Shown here: one piece after another, positions 1-6,704 of the stretch
How the letters are laid out: each line of letters starts with the position of its first letter
How positions within the stretch are numbered: position 1 is the first letter of the stretch
From: Planctomycetota bacterium
GTDB taxonomy: Bacteria > Planctomycetota > Phycisphaerae > Sedimentisphaerales > SM23-30
NCBI GenBank assembly: GCA_029573975.1
Contig: JAKQBU010000304.1
Span: 1 to 8,062 of the forward strand
Direction of reading: 5' to 3'
Length of the DNA: 8,062 bases
Position numbers and translations under genes: made by a program
The notes under the pieces: generated by a model
The model's input: the letters and a program-made list of their open reading frames with translations, nothing else
Told to the model about the DNA's origin: nothing
Database searches by the model: none

Positions 1-891
1 GCCCATATTTTTGTCCTGCGAGACATCGCCGTATAAGCCTTTGGGGACCAGATTGACATAGATGCCGTTTTTTTCGATTCGCCGCATGCGCATCCGGGTA
101 ATCGGCAGATCGCTGCCGAACAGGATGCGGTCGGGGCCGAAGGTTTGTATCATCTGTTCGAAGATCTGCTGGTTGGTGTTGGCGGAAAAATCGAAGTAAA
201 TTTTCCTGGTTTTAGACAGAACCGAAAAGGCATCGCCCACATCTTCCCGGCAATAGGCCCGGCCGACATGGGCAATGATCAGCTTGATATTCGGATATTT
301 TTCCTCGATCTCGATCATCTGGGCCAGGTTGACCGGGTCCTTCAGCCGGCCGGGGCGGGGGATATGGAGCATTACAATCAATCCGAGTTTATGGATGACT
401 TCCAACTGGTGCGGCGGGAAAAAATCAAAGATGCGGATTTCCTCCACCGGCAGATAGGACGGGGCATAGTTTAAATAGGACTTGACGCCGAGGAACTGTT
501 TTTCCTGCAATCGTTCCAACAGGTAATCACCCGACCACTGGGGATAGGAAAACAGCAGGGCCGGCAGACGATTGGCCAGGGCGGCATCCCCCACATACTC
601 ATTCGCCTTTCTTTCGAGGTCCGGGTTGGCAAGGGTGCCAAAGACCAGCGGCATACATTTTTTATCCGGGAACATCAGGCGGTAGGTTTCCAGCAAATCT
701 CTGATGGAATTGTCCGCCGCCACCCGGCTGGGCCAGGTCACGGTGCGGTTTGATTCTTCCGAGGCATTGTCGCGGTGCTGCCATAGATGGGTATGGATAT
801 CGATGATTTTTTCCGGCAGAAAATCTTTCAGTTCGCCTGCATAAAATTCCCGGTCGATGTCTTTGACTGCAAACAGCACGGTTTTCCTCAT
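1..891 (-). CDS. Amidohydrolase-2 family TIM-barrel metal hydrolase, 3' end beyond window
   Basis: The frame is open from an ATG at 891 to the left edge, giving 297 residues with no stop, so the C-terminus is missing. The reverse-strand translation carries the landmarks of the amidohydrolase-2 / COG2159 class of TIM-barrel metal-dependent hydrolases. They are IDIHTH at about residues 31-35 (first-strand metal His pair 33 and 35), a strand-end His in VMLHIP (176), a second in IIAHVGR (208), and the late Asp in LFGSDLP (261). Members hydrolyse or decarboxylate small cyclic or carboxylated substrates, including lactones; the substrate here is unknown. There is no signal peptide, so it should be cytosolic. 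The start overlaps the stop of the preceding gene as ATGA, and I see no good Shine-Dalgarno sequence, which suggests translation by termination-reinitiation. An in-frame ATG at 903 would add four residues and cannot be excluded. As last visible gene of the sugar operon it may open a lactone or process an aldolase product (inference). Confidence 0.85.
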   Translation of the reverse strand, partial: MRKTVLFAVKDIDREFYAGELKDFLPEKIIDIHTHLWQHRDNASEESNRTVTWPSRVAADNSIRDLLETYRLMFPDKKCMPLVFGTLANPDLERKANEYVGDAALANRLPALLFSYPQWSGDYLLERLQEKQFLGVKSYLNYAPSYLPVEEIRIFDFFPPHQLEVIHKLGLIVMLHIPRPGRLKDPVNLAQMIEIEEKYPNIKLIIAHVGRAYCREDVGDAFSVLSKTRKIYFDFSANTNQQIFEQMIQTFGPDRILFGSDLPITRMRMRRIEKNGIYVNLVPKGLYGDVSQDKNMG

Positions 892-2021
892 GTTTTCGAG
901 CATGGCTTTTTGGCTACCGACCGGCATATTTTCCGGGCATGACGGACCAGGGCGTCGGCCTTTTCCGCGCTGTCTGTCTGGATATTGAAAAATAACCGGC
1001 AGGGATCCAGATGAGTACATAGAATTTCTATTTCTTCAAAAAAGTCCGCATCTCCCCCATGGCTGCCCGCATAACAGAGCTGGACCGTTTTGCCGGCGGC
1101 CTGAATCTGCTGTAACAAATCGAGCCACCGGCTGGGCAGCGGATGGCCTGCCCCCTGGATCCACTGGATGCAGTTCAGTTTTTTCAGATCCAGGATCAGA
1201 GGCAGATGCCGGAGGGCATCCGGACCATCCAGATGGTAGATGGCCTGATCGACATACTGGCAGCACTGGAGGTTATCCTCCCGGCAAAACTCTCGAAACA
1301 TCGGGGGGCTGATCAGGCAGGAAAAATCATTCTGGCCGATGCATAAAAACCGGTCCCGGCTCCAGCCGCCGGTCCAGTTGCTGCTGCCCTGGCCATACGG
1401 GGCAATAATGGCCGTAACCTGGTCCACAATCCATTGCCACAGGGCCGTCATTTCGGCCATGTGCCGGTGAATCGTGTCCGGTTCGGCAACCATGTCCAGC
1501 ATCAGGTTTTCCGGCCCGCGAATGGCACACAGGCCGTCGATGCCGGAATGCAGATCCGGGTACGCGGTAATCCATTTGTCCTGGCCCGCCTGGGCACTGG
1601 CCCGGACGGTCTCGATATACAGCTTCCACCAGGGATTGTTTGGGGCAATTTTGAGGACCGGATAATCGGACCAGTCATTCACGAAGGGTTTTACCCAGGA
1701 AGTAAACTCCTTCGGCTTCAAGGTAATCTCCGCCCCCAGCCAGGCGGCAAACTGGTCCGGCCCCAACCAGGGATGGCAGACCGGCAGGGCGTCGCCGGCG
1801 AAATGGGTCCGGCTGAGAGTATTTTCGGAATAGGCGATAAAATAGTCTATATCCGTCCACATCTCCTGCTCGTGGTTGGGCTCCGGCAGATCCTTCCCCT
1901 TCTTCGCCCCGGGTACGGTAATCCACAGCAGGGGATAGTCCTCCAGTTGCCGGCTCCAGAAAGCCTGATTTCGCCGGATAGACTGATAGAGCTGATACTC
2001 ATTGATCCAGGGCGTATGCAT
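888..2021 (-). CDS. Uroporphyrinogen decarboxylase-fold protein of a sugar locus
   Basis: A protein of 377 residues with the overall look of the URO-D superfamily, a TIM-barrel group that includes HemE and the corrinoid/CoM methyltransferases MtaA and CmuA. The best-preserved segment is the C-terminal half: YHLDGPDALRH at about 262-272, then NCIQWIQGAG at 283-292, a substrate-pocket pattern typical of this superfamily. The HxC...C zinc motif of the methyltransferases is not evident: the equivalent His is followed by Leu-Asp-Gly. The N-terminal Arg-rich loop expected of true HemE is also not visible, so haem synthesis is unlikely. The protein has 13 cysteines, including a CC pair at 253-254. 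The ATG lies 1 nt after the aldolase stop, and a GGAAAG site sits inside the aldolase 3' end, so the two are translationally coupled. Its role in a sugar operon is unknown. Family placement is fairly secure, function is not. Confidence 0.8.
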   Translation of the reverse strand: MHTPWINEYQLYQSIRRNQAFWSRQLEDYPLLWITVPGAKKGKDLPEPNHEQEMWTDIDYFIAYSENTLSRTHFAGDALPVCHPWLGPDQFAAWLGAEITLKPKEFTSWVKPFVNDWSDYPVLKIAPNNPWWKLYIETVRASAQAGQDKWITAYPDLHSGIDGLCAIRGPENLMLDMVAEPDTIHRHMAEMTALWQWIVDQVTAIIAPYGQGSSNWTGGWSRDRFLCIGQNDFSCLISPPMFREFCREDNLQCCQYVDQAIYHLDGPDALRHLPLILDLKKLNCIQWIQGAGHPLPSRWLDLLQQIQAAGKTVQLCYAGSHGGDADFFEEIEILCTHLDPCRLFFNIQTDSAEKADALVRHARKICRSVAKKPCSKT

Positions 2022-2022
2022 T

Positions 2023-2844
2023 CTAATGTTCTTTCCGCAAGCCGAACTTTTTCGCCGCTTCGTCGGGGGTTAGCCCTTCTTTCAAAACCGCCATCAGGGC
2101 TTTTTGCAGCTCGATAGGTTGGGGGGACTGAATGACGTTCCTGCCGAATACGATGCCGGCGGCGCCGGAGGAAATCTGCTGCCGGGCATATTTCAAAGCG
2201 TCCAGGTCCGACGCCAGCCGCTTGCCGCCCAGGGCCAGAATCGGCGTCGGGCAGCCGGAGACAACATCCTCAAATTTTTTCGTGTAGAATGTCTTGATGA
2301 CATCGGCGCCCAGTTCATATAAAATCCGGCAGCCGATTTTGATTTCCTGATACATTTGTTCTTCGGTTAGATTTTCCTCGTGAACGGGAAAATATTCCCC
2401 GATGACCGGCAGTCCCAATTCATGGGCCTGGCTGCAAAGCTCTCGAAAAACCTCTACATTTTTGGCATCCTGCTGCTGGCTGCCGGTTTGCAGTGAAAGG
2501 GAAATCAGCACCATCTGGGCGCCGGCCTGCAGGGCTTCCTGGGGAGAAAATGCTTTGACGGTATCGCCCGAATGATAGTTCCAGGCGAAACAATAGATCG
2601 TGGACCAGTTGATCCGGGTGATGGGAATGGGACTATTCCGCTGACCGCAAAGCTGAGGACCGATGTCACGCAGCATACCGGGAGACATTAACAGGCCATC
2701 CACACCGGGAAATATCCGGGGCGGCAACTTATTCACGCGATCCACGCCGGGAATCGGCCCGTCAAACATGCCATGATCAAAGGCGATCACAATGGCCGGG
2801 CCGGTACTCAATAACCGGGATAATATCAAGTGGTTGCTTTTCAC
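2023..2844 (-). CDS. Class I aldolase, DhnA/DeoC/LacD family
   Basis: A 273-residue TIM-barrel aldolase read from a GTG at 2844. The frame stays open further upstream to 2949, but that would overlap the regulator gene by 89 nt, whereas the GTG follows an AGGAG at 2860-2856. Landmarks are AFDHGMFDGP at 21-30 (the DHG motif of DhnA-type fructose-bisphosphate aldolases and LsrF), ADVIKTFY at 180-187 with the predicted Schiff-base Lys184, GGKRL at 206-210, and the phosphate-binding end GAAGIVFGRNVIQS at 227-240. The expected reaction is retro-aldol cleavage of a phosphorylated ketose, commonly to dihydroxyacetone phosphate plus an aldehyde; LsrF instead acts as a thiolase, so the exact chemistry is open. 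Coming after an isomerase and a kinase, it is the logical third step of the pathway. It is cytosolic and ends 1 nt before the next gene. Confidence 0.88.
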   Translation of the reverse strand: MKSNHLILSRLLSTGPAIVIAFDHGMFDGPIPGVDRVNKLPPRIFPGVDGLLMSPGMLRDIGPQLCGQRNSPIPITRINWSTIYCFAWNYHSGDTVKAFSPQEALQAGAQMVLISLSLQTGSQQQDAKNVEVFRELCSQAHELGLPVIGEYFPVHEENLTEEQMYQEIKIGCRILYELGADVIKTFYTKKFEDVVSGCPTPILALGGKRLASDLDALKYARQQISSGAAGIVFGRNVIQSPQPIELQKALMAVLKEGLTPDEAAKKFGLRKEH

Positions 2845-2855
2845 TACTGTTTGTT

Positions 2856-2860
2856 CTCCT
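2856..2860 (-). promoter_or_regulatory. Ribosome binding site AGGAG deciding a GTG start
   Basis: On the minus strand AGGAG lies immediately after the TAA of the regulator gene (2863-2861) and 11 nt before the GTG at 2844. It is the only good site near the aldolase 5' end. It therefore supports GTG at 2844 over the longer ATG-initiated reading that would start inside the regulator. Confidence 0.7.
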
Positions 2861-3646
2861 TTATTTTGCGGTTTGAATTTCAATCTTTTTGTCATGCAGC
2901 ATTTTGCATGTACTTTTAGGAATGGACGAATCGGTAATGATTCCATCATAATCTTTGGGAGTTAATACGATGCACATGGCGGATTTGTCAAATTTACTGC
3001 TGTCCGCCACAACATACACTTTCGCGGAAACCGACGCGATTTTCAGATCCAGATTGACCACGCGCAGGTCATCGGTATAGGTGTTTCCATTTTCATCAAT
3101 GGCATCGGCCCCCATGAACGCCACATCCGCCCGGAATTGTTCCACATTCTGCTCGGTGAGCGGCCCGTGAATATCCGGGGAATTGCCGCGCAGGTAACCG
3201 CCCAGCAGGATGACTTCCACATTTTTGGAAAATTGCAGTTCGGATACGATGGCCAGGGAGGTGGTTATGACGGTAATATGATTTTCACCGGCCAGTAAAC
3301 GGGAGATCTCCAGGGTGGTGGTGCCGGTATCCAGCAGAACCACATCGCCCTCTTTGACCAGCGCGGCGGCATGCCGGGCGATCCGCTTTTTTTTATCCTG
3401 ATGCAACTGCTGTTTATCGCTGAAGGCAAATTCAAAGGTAAGTTTCTTTGCCAAAGCGGCGCCGCCATGCGTTCGAACGATCTCATGGCCGGCTTCCAGC
3501 AGTTCGAAATCTCTGTGAATCGTTATTTTACTGACATTGAATTTTTGGGACAATTCCAGGGTGCTGACCTGTCCGGTGTTTAATAATTCCTGGCGGATTA
3601 AATCCAGCCGTTCATTTTGCGTATGCTTGCTATTGCTCGCTGCCAT
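2861..3646 (-). CDS. DeoR/GlpR-family transcriptional regulator
   Basis: A 261-residue DNA-binding sugar-phosphate sensor, close to the family's usual 250-260. The N-terminal winged helix-turn-helix spans about residues 13-65: VSTLELSQKFNVSKITIHRDFELLE, then the wing VRTHGGAAL. The usual TIRRDL recognition helix reads TIHRDF here. The DeoRC effector domain follows, with DTGTTTLEISRLL (106-118), TTSLAIVSEL (128-137), LLGGYLRGNSPDIHGP (147-162), FMGADAID (177-184) and VVADSSKFDKSAM (212-224). Those loops bind a phosphorylated sugar in characterised members. I chose ATG 3646 because AGGAAA (3656-3651) precedes it at good spacing; an in-frame ATG at 3676 would run 22 nt into the upstream gene. 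The start lies 8 nt after the isomerase stop, whose TAG overlaps the ribosome binding site. Embedded in the operon, it probably represses its own transcript until an intermediate, likely the kinase product, accumulates (inference). Confidence 0.93.
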   Translation of the reverse strand: MAASNSKHTQNERLDLIRQELLNTGQVSTLELSQKFNVSKITIHRDFELLEAGHEIVRTHGGAALAKKLTFEFAFSDKQQLHQDKKKRIARHAAALVKEGDVVLLDTGTTTLEISRLLAGENHITVITTSLAIVSELQFSKNVEVILLGGYLRGNSPDIHGPLTEQNVEQFRADVAFMGADAIDENGNTYTDDLRVVNLDLKIASVSAKVYVVADSSKFDKSAMCIVLTPKDYDGIITDSSIPKSTCKMLHDKKIEIQTAK

Positions 3647-3654
3647 GGTATTTC

Positions 3655-5046
3655 CTATATCTGAATATATTTCCATCCCGTCAAGCGGCTTATCATTTCT
3701 GCTGTTTTCGTTTGATTCCCTTTTACCAGTGCCAGATGATGACTGCCGCCGTTACCGGCATACCGGGTCAATACTTCGCAAACATTCGGTTCCTCCGGCT
3801 GGAAAATCCCCCGCGGGCCATCGGCTTTGGGCAAATGATCCGGGCTGACAGAACCGGTAATGGCAATGATCTGCCCCTGGCCATCCACGGTGGAGTTCAG
3901 GTTCAATAGGGTAACCGCGCCCGGCTCAAATTCAAAATCCACCAGAACAAATTCCGCTTTGTTTTTATCGGTAAAGGAGCTGGGAAGGAGTCTGGGCTTC
4001 TGCCGGGCCATATTGAAATTGCCTTCTCCCCAATGCTTTAATACCAGCCGATTGTCGGCGTAGCCTACGGAAAAAATCTCACTAAAACTGGCCTGGCCAA
4101 AGGCCTGCTGCAGGGCATAGACGAAACCGGCCGTGACCCAGTCGCCTTCGGCGGCATAGCCATATCCCTGACTCATCAGGACGGAACCTGCCACATGGAG
4201 CGGCTCGGCAATCGTTTGATCATTGCATAAGGTAAGGAAATTCAATCCGAAGGCCCGGCTGTTATATTTTTTCATGACGGTTCGGAGAGCCACTTCTCCT
4301 TTGGCTGCTTTTGAAAGAAGATCATTTTTTACGGAACCATCGATGGTGAACATGGATCGATAGGACTCCAGGCATTGTTGGATTGGCTCCTGCTCCGCTT
4401 CCCGCATAAGCTGGTGAAAATCTTTCAGGGACAGTTCCGTATGACGGATATTCAGTTTTTTAATGAATTTATCGGCCCCGATCTGTAAATCCAGCATATC
4501 CTCAAAATGCCCTCCGATTTGAACCGGATTGGCGTTCTGCATGGCGCAAACGGCTGCTCCCGCCTGCGCCCAACGGATTAGTTCCGCTTTAAAACTTTCC
4601 TGCTCACAATGACCGTGGAGGATGCCGAAATGTCTTTTTCTTTTTCGCAGTACATTCGCCAGGTCCTGGACGGCGTGCACACCATGATTATAGATAATGG
4701 TGTCGGAATCATACTTTTCCGGAACCAGGCGGTACATGGTTTGCGCCGGCCAGAGTACTACCGGCATATCGAGCGATACCAGGCTGGGCGCTAAGGCCCC
4801 GCTGGGGCAATACGGCGCCAGCGCCACGACCAGCAAATCCACTTTCTTTTCGGCCAGATTGCGGCACTTCCTGTCAATCTGCTGCGGCGTCGAGACGGCT
4901 TCGCTTACCACAAAATTGATCCCTTCGATGGTACATTCCGCCATCATGGTATCCATTATCTGCTGGAGCTGCCCGCCAATCCCGGGACACAGCCGGTTGT
5001 ACAAGTCCGCGTAGGCCGCCAGAATTCCGATGGTATGTTTTTTCAT
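3655..5046 (-). CDS. L-fucose/L-arabinose isomerase-fold protein
   Basis: 463 residues, near the length of L-arabinose isomerases (about 475-500). The N-terminal part, MKKHTIGILAAYADLY, resembles the start of the FucI/AraA Rossmann-like domain. The C-terminal half keeps the catalytic frame of AraA: GYGYAAEGDWVTA (294-306) matches the AEGDW motif, with metal ligand Glu300. Then come Glu323 in SFSEIFSVGYADN, His338 in LKHWGEGNFNMAR, and His436/437 in GNGGSHHLAL. These correspond to the two Glu and two His that bind Mn2+ in E. coli AraA (E306, E333, H350, H450), with similar spacing. The expected reaction is aldose-ketose isomerisation by a metal-assisted hydride shift. The overall sequence is too divergent to name the sugar. 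An AGGAC site (5057-5053) lies 7 nt before the ATG, and the gene starts 14 nt after the kinase stop. Cytosolic, probably oligomeric as in the family. Confidence 0.87.
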   Translation of the reverse strand: MKKHTIGILAAYADLYNRLCPGIGGQLQQIMDTMMAECTIEGINFVVSEAVSTPQQIDRKCRNLAEKKVDLLVVALAPYCPSGALAPSLVSLDMPVVLWPAQTMYRLVPEKYDSDTIIYNHGVHAVQDLANVLRKRKRHFGILHGHCEQESFKAELIRWAQAGAAVCAMQNANPVQIGGHFEDMLDLQIGADKFIKKLNIRHTELSLKDFHQLMREAEQEPIQQCLESYRSMFTIDGSVKNDLLSKAAKGEVALRTVMKKYNSRAFGLNFLTLCNDQTIAEPLHVAGSVLMSQGYGYAAEGDWVTAGFVYALQQAFGQASFSEIFSVGYADNRLVLKHWGEGNFNMARQKPRLLPSSFTDKNKAEFVLVDFEFEPGAVTLLNLNSTVDGQGQIIAITGSVSPDHLPKADGPRGIFQPEEPNVCEVLTRYAGNGGSHHLALVKGNQTKTAEMISRLTGWKYIQI

Positions 5047-5060
5047 GGGTTCGTCCTGTC

Positions 5061-6443
5061 TTAATTATTATTCCTGGTGGTCAATTCCCTCTTCCAATAC
5101 AGCTTTTGGTACTTTTCATACCAATCGCGATAGATATCGGAATCATGGGGGAAAAACCGTGTGGTTTTGGCTTCCTGGAAGAAAGACTCACAGCCGCGCA
5201 TACCGGTATAAGCGGCCCGGGCGTGCAAAGCGGCTCCATAGGCCGTAAAGGCCGGGAAATCAAATACCTGCACCTCTGCCTGGGTAATATCGGCAATCAC
5301 CTGCGGCCAATACCGGCTGGCGCCGGCTCCTCCGGTCATGACGATTCGGTTCAAATCCCGCCGGTACTCATACAGTTCCAGCAAAAAAAGGGTTTGGGCG
5401 GCGGACCATTCCATATACCGCTTGACCGCCAGAGGAAAGGAATCCACTGCCCGTACTCTCCCGTGGTCCATATCCACATCAATCGCGGCGGAGGGCGGCG
5501 GCAGCTCCGACAGGGAGCTTTCTATTGAATTCAGATATGGATAGTCTGCCCCGAAATTTTTCAATAGCATCTCCAATCCCTTGCCGATCGGTCCCAGGGT
5601 GATAATGTTGCCAAACTCATTTTTCCGGATATCCCGCCCCGGATGGCTGAGAAAATGGGCATTATCGAAAATGGGTTTTTCCGTTCTGATGTTGATCACC
5701 CAGGCGGTGCCGGTTGCCAGCATCAGATTCGTATGGGGAGCCAGATGGGCCGCCTCCATGGCGGCATATTGATCGTGCGAACTGGTGGCAAAGCTGAGGC
5801 TGCCCCATTCGGTTTGGATGTTCTCCGCCAAAATCGCTAGTTCACTTTCTATCTCCGGCAGCCGGGTTTCCGGAATGCCGGCCCAGTTCAGTATCGCGGG
5901 ATCCCATTGTCCCTTTTGAAAATCACACAGGCCGGTAATCTGGGCATTGGTTATATCGGTCACGAATCTTCCGAAAAAACGGGCGTGCAGGATTTCCGGC
6001 AAGGTTGCCACATAGGCCGCGTTCCCGAACTGATTCGTTGAAAATAGCTCCTTCATTTTGCTGCTCATCAGCCAGGCGTTGGGCGGCCAGCCGGTAATTC
6101 GATAATAGTTTTCTTTGCCGAAGCATTTTATCATACTATCTACGGCCGGGTTCGCAGAACTCTCGGTCCAACTGTAGAGACGGCTTACCGGCTCATGGTT
6201 TTCATCCAGCAAGGCAAAACTGCCCCCCTGCGCGGTAATACTGCAAACTATTTGGGAATCCGCTACGCTGCGTTTTGAACCAAAACTCTGCATGATCCTG
6301 GCAAACAATCCATAGAAATCCGGTTTCTGATCGCAGCCGGTCAACATGGAAACCGAATCCAGGCATTTCCCGGCGTGGTCCACCAGAACCGCTTTGGTAT
6401 TGGTGGTACCGAGGTCTATTCCACAAAAACAAACGTCTGCCAT
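5061..6443 (-). CDS. FGGY-family carbohydrate kinase
   Basis: 460 residues, somewhat shorter than xylulokinase or rhamnulokinase (about 485-500). The N-terminal FGGY domain opens with the ATPase phosphate-1 loop GIDLGTTNTKAVLVD (8-22). It continues with SITAQGGSFALLDENHEPV (68-86) and TGWPPNAWLMSSKM (117-130), the counterparts of the substrate-side loops. Asp224 in SSHDQYAAMEA is the likely catalytic base, matching the conserved DxxA motif of xylulokinases. The C-terminal domain supplies TGTAWVIN (244-251), LGPIGKGLEML (283-293) and the adenosine/FGGY signature VMTGGAGASRYWPQVIADI (368-386), followed by AYGAALHARAAYTG. It would phosphorylate the ketose made by the neighbouring isomerase with ATP. 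This is the promoter-proximal gene of the minus-strand operon. Its ribosome site (GATGGA) is modest, and the leader carries an inverted repeat. The sugar specificity cannot be read from the sequence. Confidence 0.92.
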   Translation of the reverse strand: MADVCFCGIDLGTTNTKAVLVDHAGKCLDSVSMLTGCDQKPDFYGLFARIMQSFGSKRSVADSQIVCSITAQGGSFALLDENHEPVSRLYSWTESSANPAVDSMIKCFGKENYYRITGWPPNAWLMSSKMKELFSTNQFGNAAYVATLPEILHARFFGRFVTDITNAQITGLCDFQKGQWDPAILNWAGIPETRLPEIESELAILAENIQTEWGSLSFATSSHDQYAAMEAAHLAPHTNLMLATGTAWVINIRTEKPIFDNAHFLSHPGRDIRKNEFGNIITLGPIGKGLEMLLKNFGADYPYLNSIESSLSELPPPSAAIDVDMDHGRVRAVDSFPLAVKRYMEWSAAQTLFLLELYEYRRDLNRIVMTGGAGASRYWPQVIADITQAEVQVFDFPAFTAYGAALHARAAYTGMRGCESFFQEAKTTRFFPHDSDIYRDWYEKYQKLYWKRELTTRNNN

Positions 6444-6470
6444 TCAATTCCATCTCAAGAGGAAAAATAA

Positions 6471-6487
6471 ATGAAACAAAATTTCAT
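6471..6487. promoter_or_regulatory. Inverted repeat, candidate operator for the kinase operon
   Basis: A perfect palindrome with 6-bp arms, ATGAAA / TTTCAT, around a 5-nt centre. It lies 28 bp upstream of the kinase start, between the proposed minus-strand -10 box and the gene, where a bound repressor would block transcription. A further ATGAAA half-site occurs at 6527-6532. The DeoR-type regulator encoded in the same operon is the natural candidate to bind (inference). The short AT-rich arms mean that chance occurrence is possible. Confidence 0.45.
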
Positions 6488-6489
6488 AC

Positions 6490-6517
6490 TTGAACATATA
6501 TTAACACGTATTATAAT
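6490..6517 (+). promoter_or_regulatory. Sigma-A-type promoter for the AMMECR1 gene
   Basis: TTGAAC at 6490-6495 (4 of 6 consensus) is separated by 16 bp from a perfect TATAAT at 6512-6517. Transcription would begin near 6524 and produce a leader of about 180 nt before the preferred start at 6705. Confidence 0.55.
6510..6515 (-). promoter_or_regulatory. Candidate -10 box for the leftward sugar operon
   Basis: The 8-bp palindrome ATTATAAT at 6510-6517 gives a perfect TATAAT on the minus strand as well as on the plus strand. No good -35 hexamer stands 16-18 bp upstream, so this promoter may be weak or activator-dependent. An alternative minus-strand pair, TTGCGG then TAATAT with a 17-bp spacer just downstream, is also possible. 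The predicted start near 6503 leaves a leader of about 60 nt that contains the 6471-6487 inverted repeat. Confidence 0.4.
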
Positions 6518-6569
6518 ATACCGCAAATGAAAAATGCCATATAGCATCAAAACTTTATTAAATGTCATC

Positions 6570-6589
6570 ATAATATTACTGGATATTAT
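6570..6589. repeat. AT-only inverted repeat in the AMMECR1 leader
   Basis: A perfect palindrome with 7-bp arms, ATAATAT / ATATTAT, around the 6-nt centre TACTGG. It lies about 50 nt downstream of the proposed rightward transcription start and 115 bp before the preferred start codon. It could be an operator or a weak RNA hairpin. The arms contain no G or C, so the hairpin would be unstable and a protein site is more plausible. Confidence 0.4.
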
Positions 6590-6704
6590 TGAAGAAGCCA
6601 TAGGCCGTACTGGGAAAGAAGGGATGGAATTGAAAAACCCTTCCCTTGGCAAGCGAGAGATAAATGGTATTGAATATGTCCGTCAGCGGGGGTATATTTC
6701 GTGC

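Noticed and set aside
1434..2117. Plus-strand open frame of 227 codons opposite the URO-D-like gene
   Set aside because: It is the antisense shadow of a clearly recognisable protein, shows no family motif, and has no ribosome site or operon context.
2845..2949. N-terminal extension of the aldolase to an ATG at 2949
   Set aside because: It would overlap the DeoR gene by 89 nt and adds a Lys/Cys-rich stretch unlike any aldolase. GTG 2844 with AGGAG explains the gene better.
6455..6652. Minus-strand 65-codon hydrophobic open frame just upstream of the kinase
   Set aside because: It starts at TTG without a good ribosome site and spans the divergent promoter region. Its hydrophobic residues follow from AT-rich DNA, and it resembles no known leader or membrane peptide.
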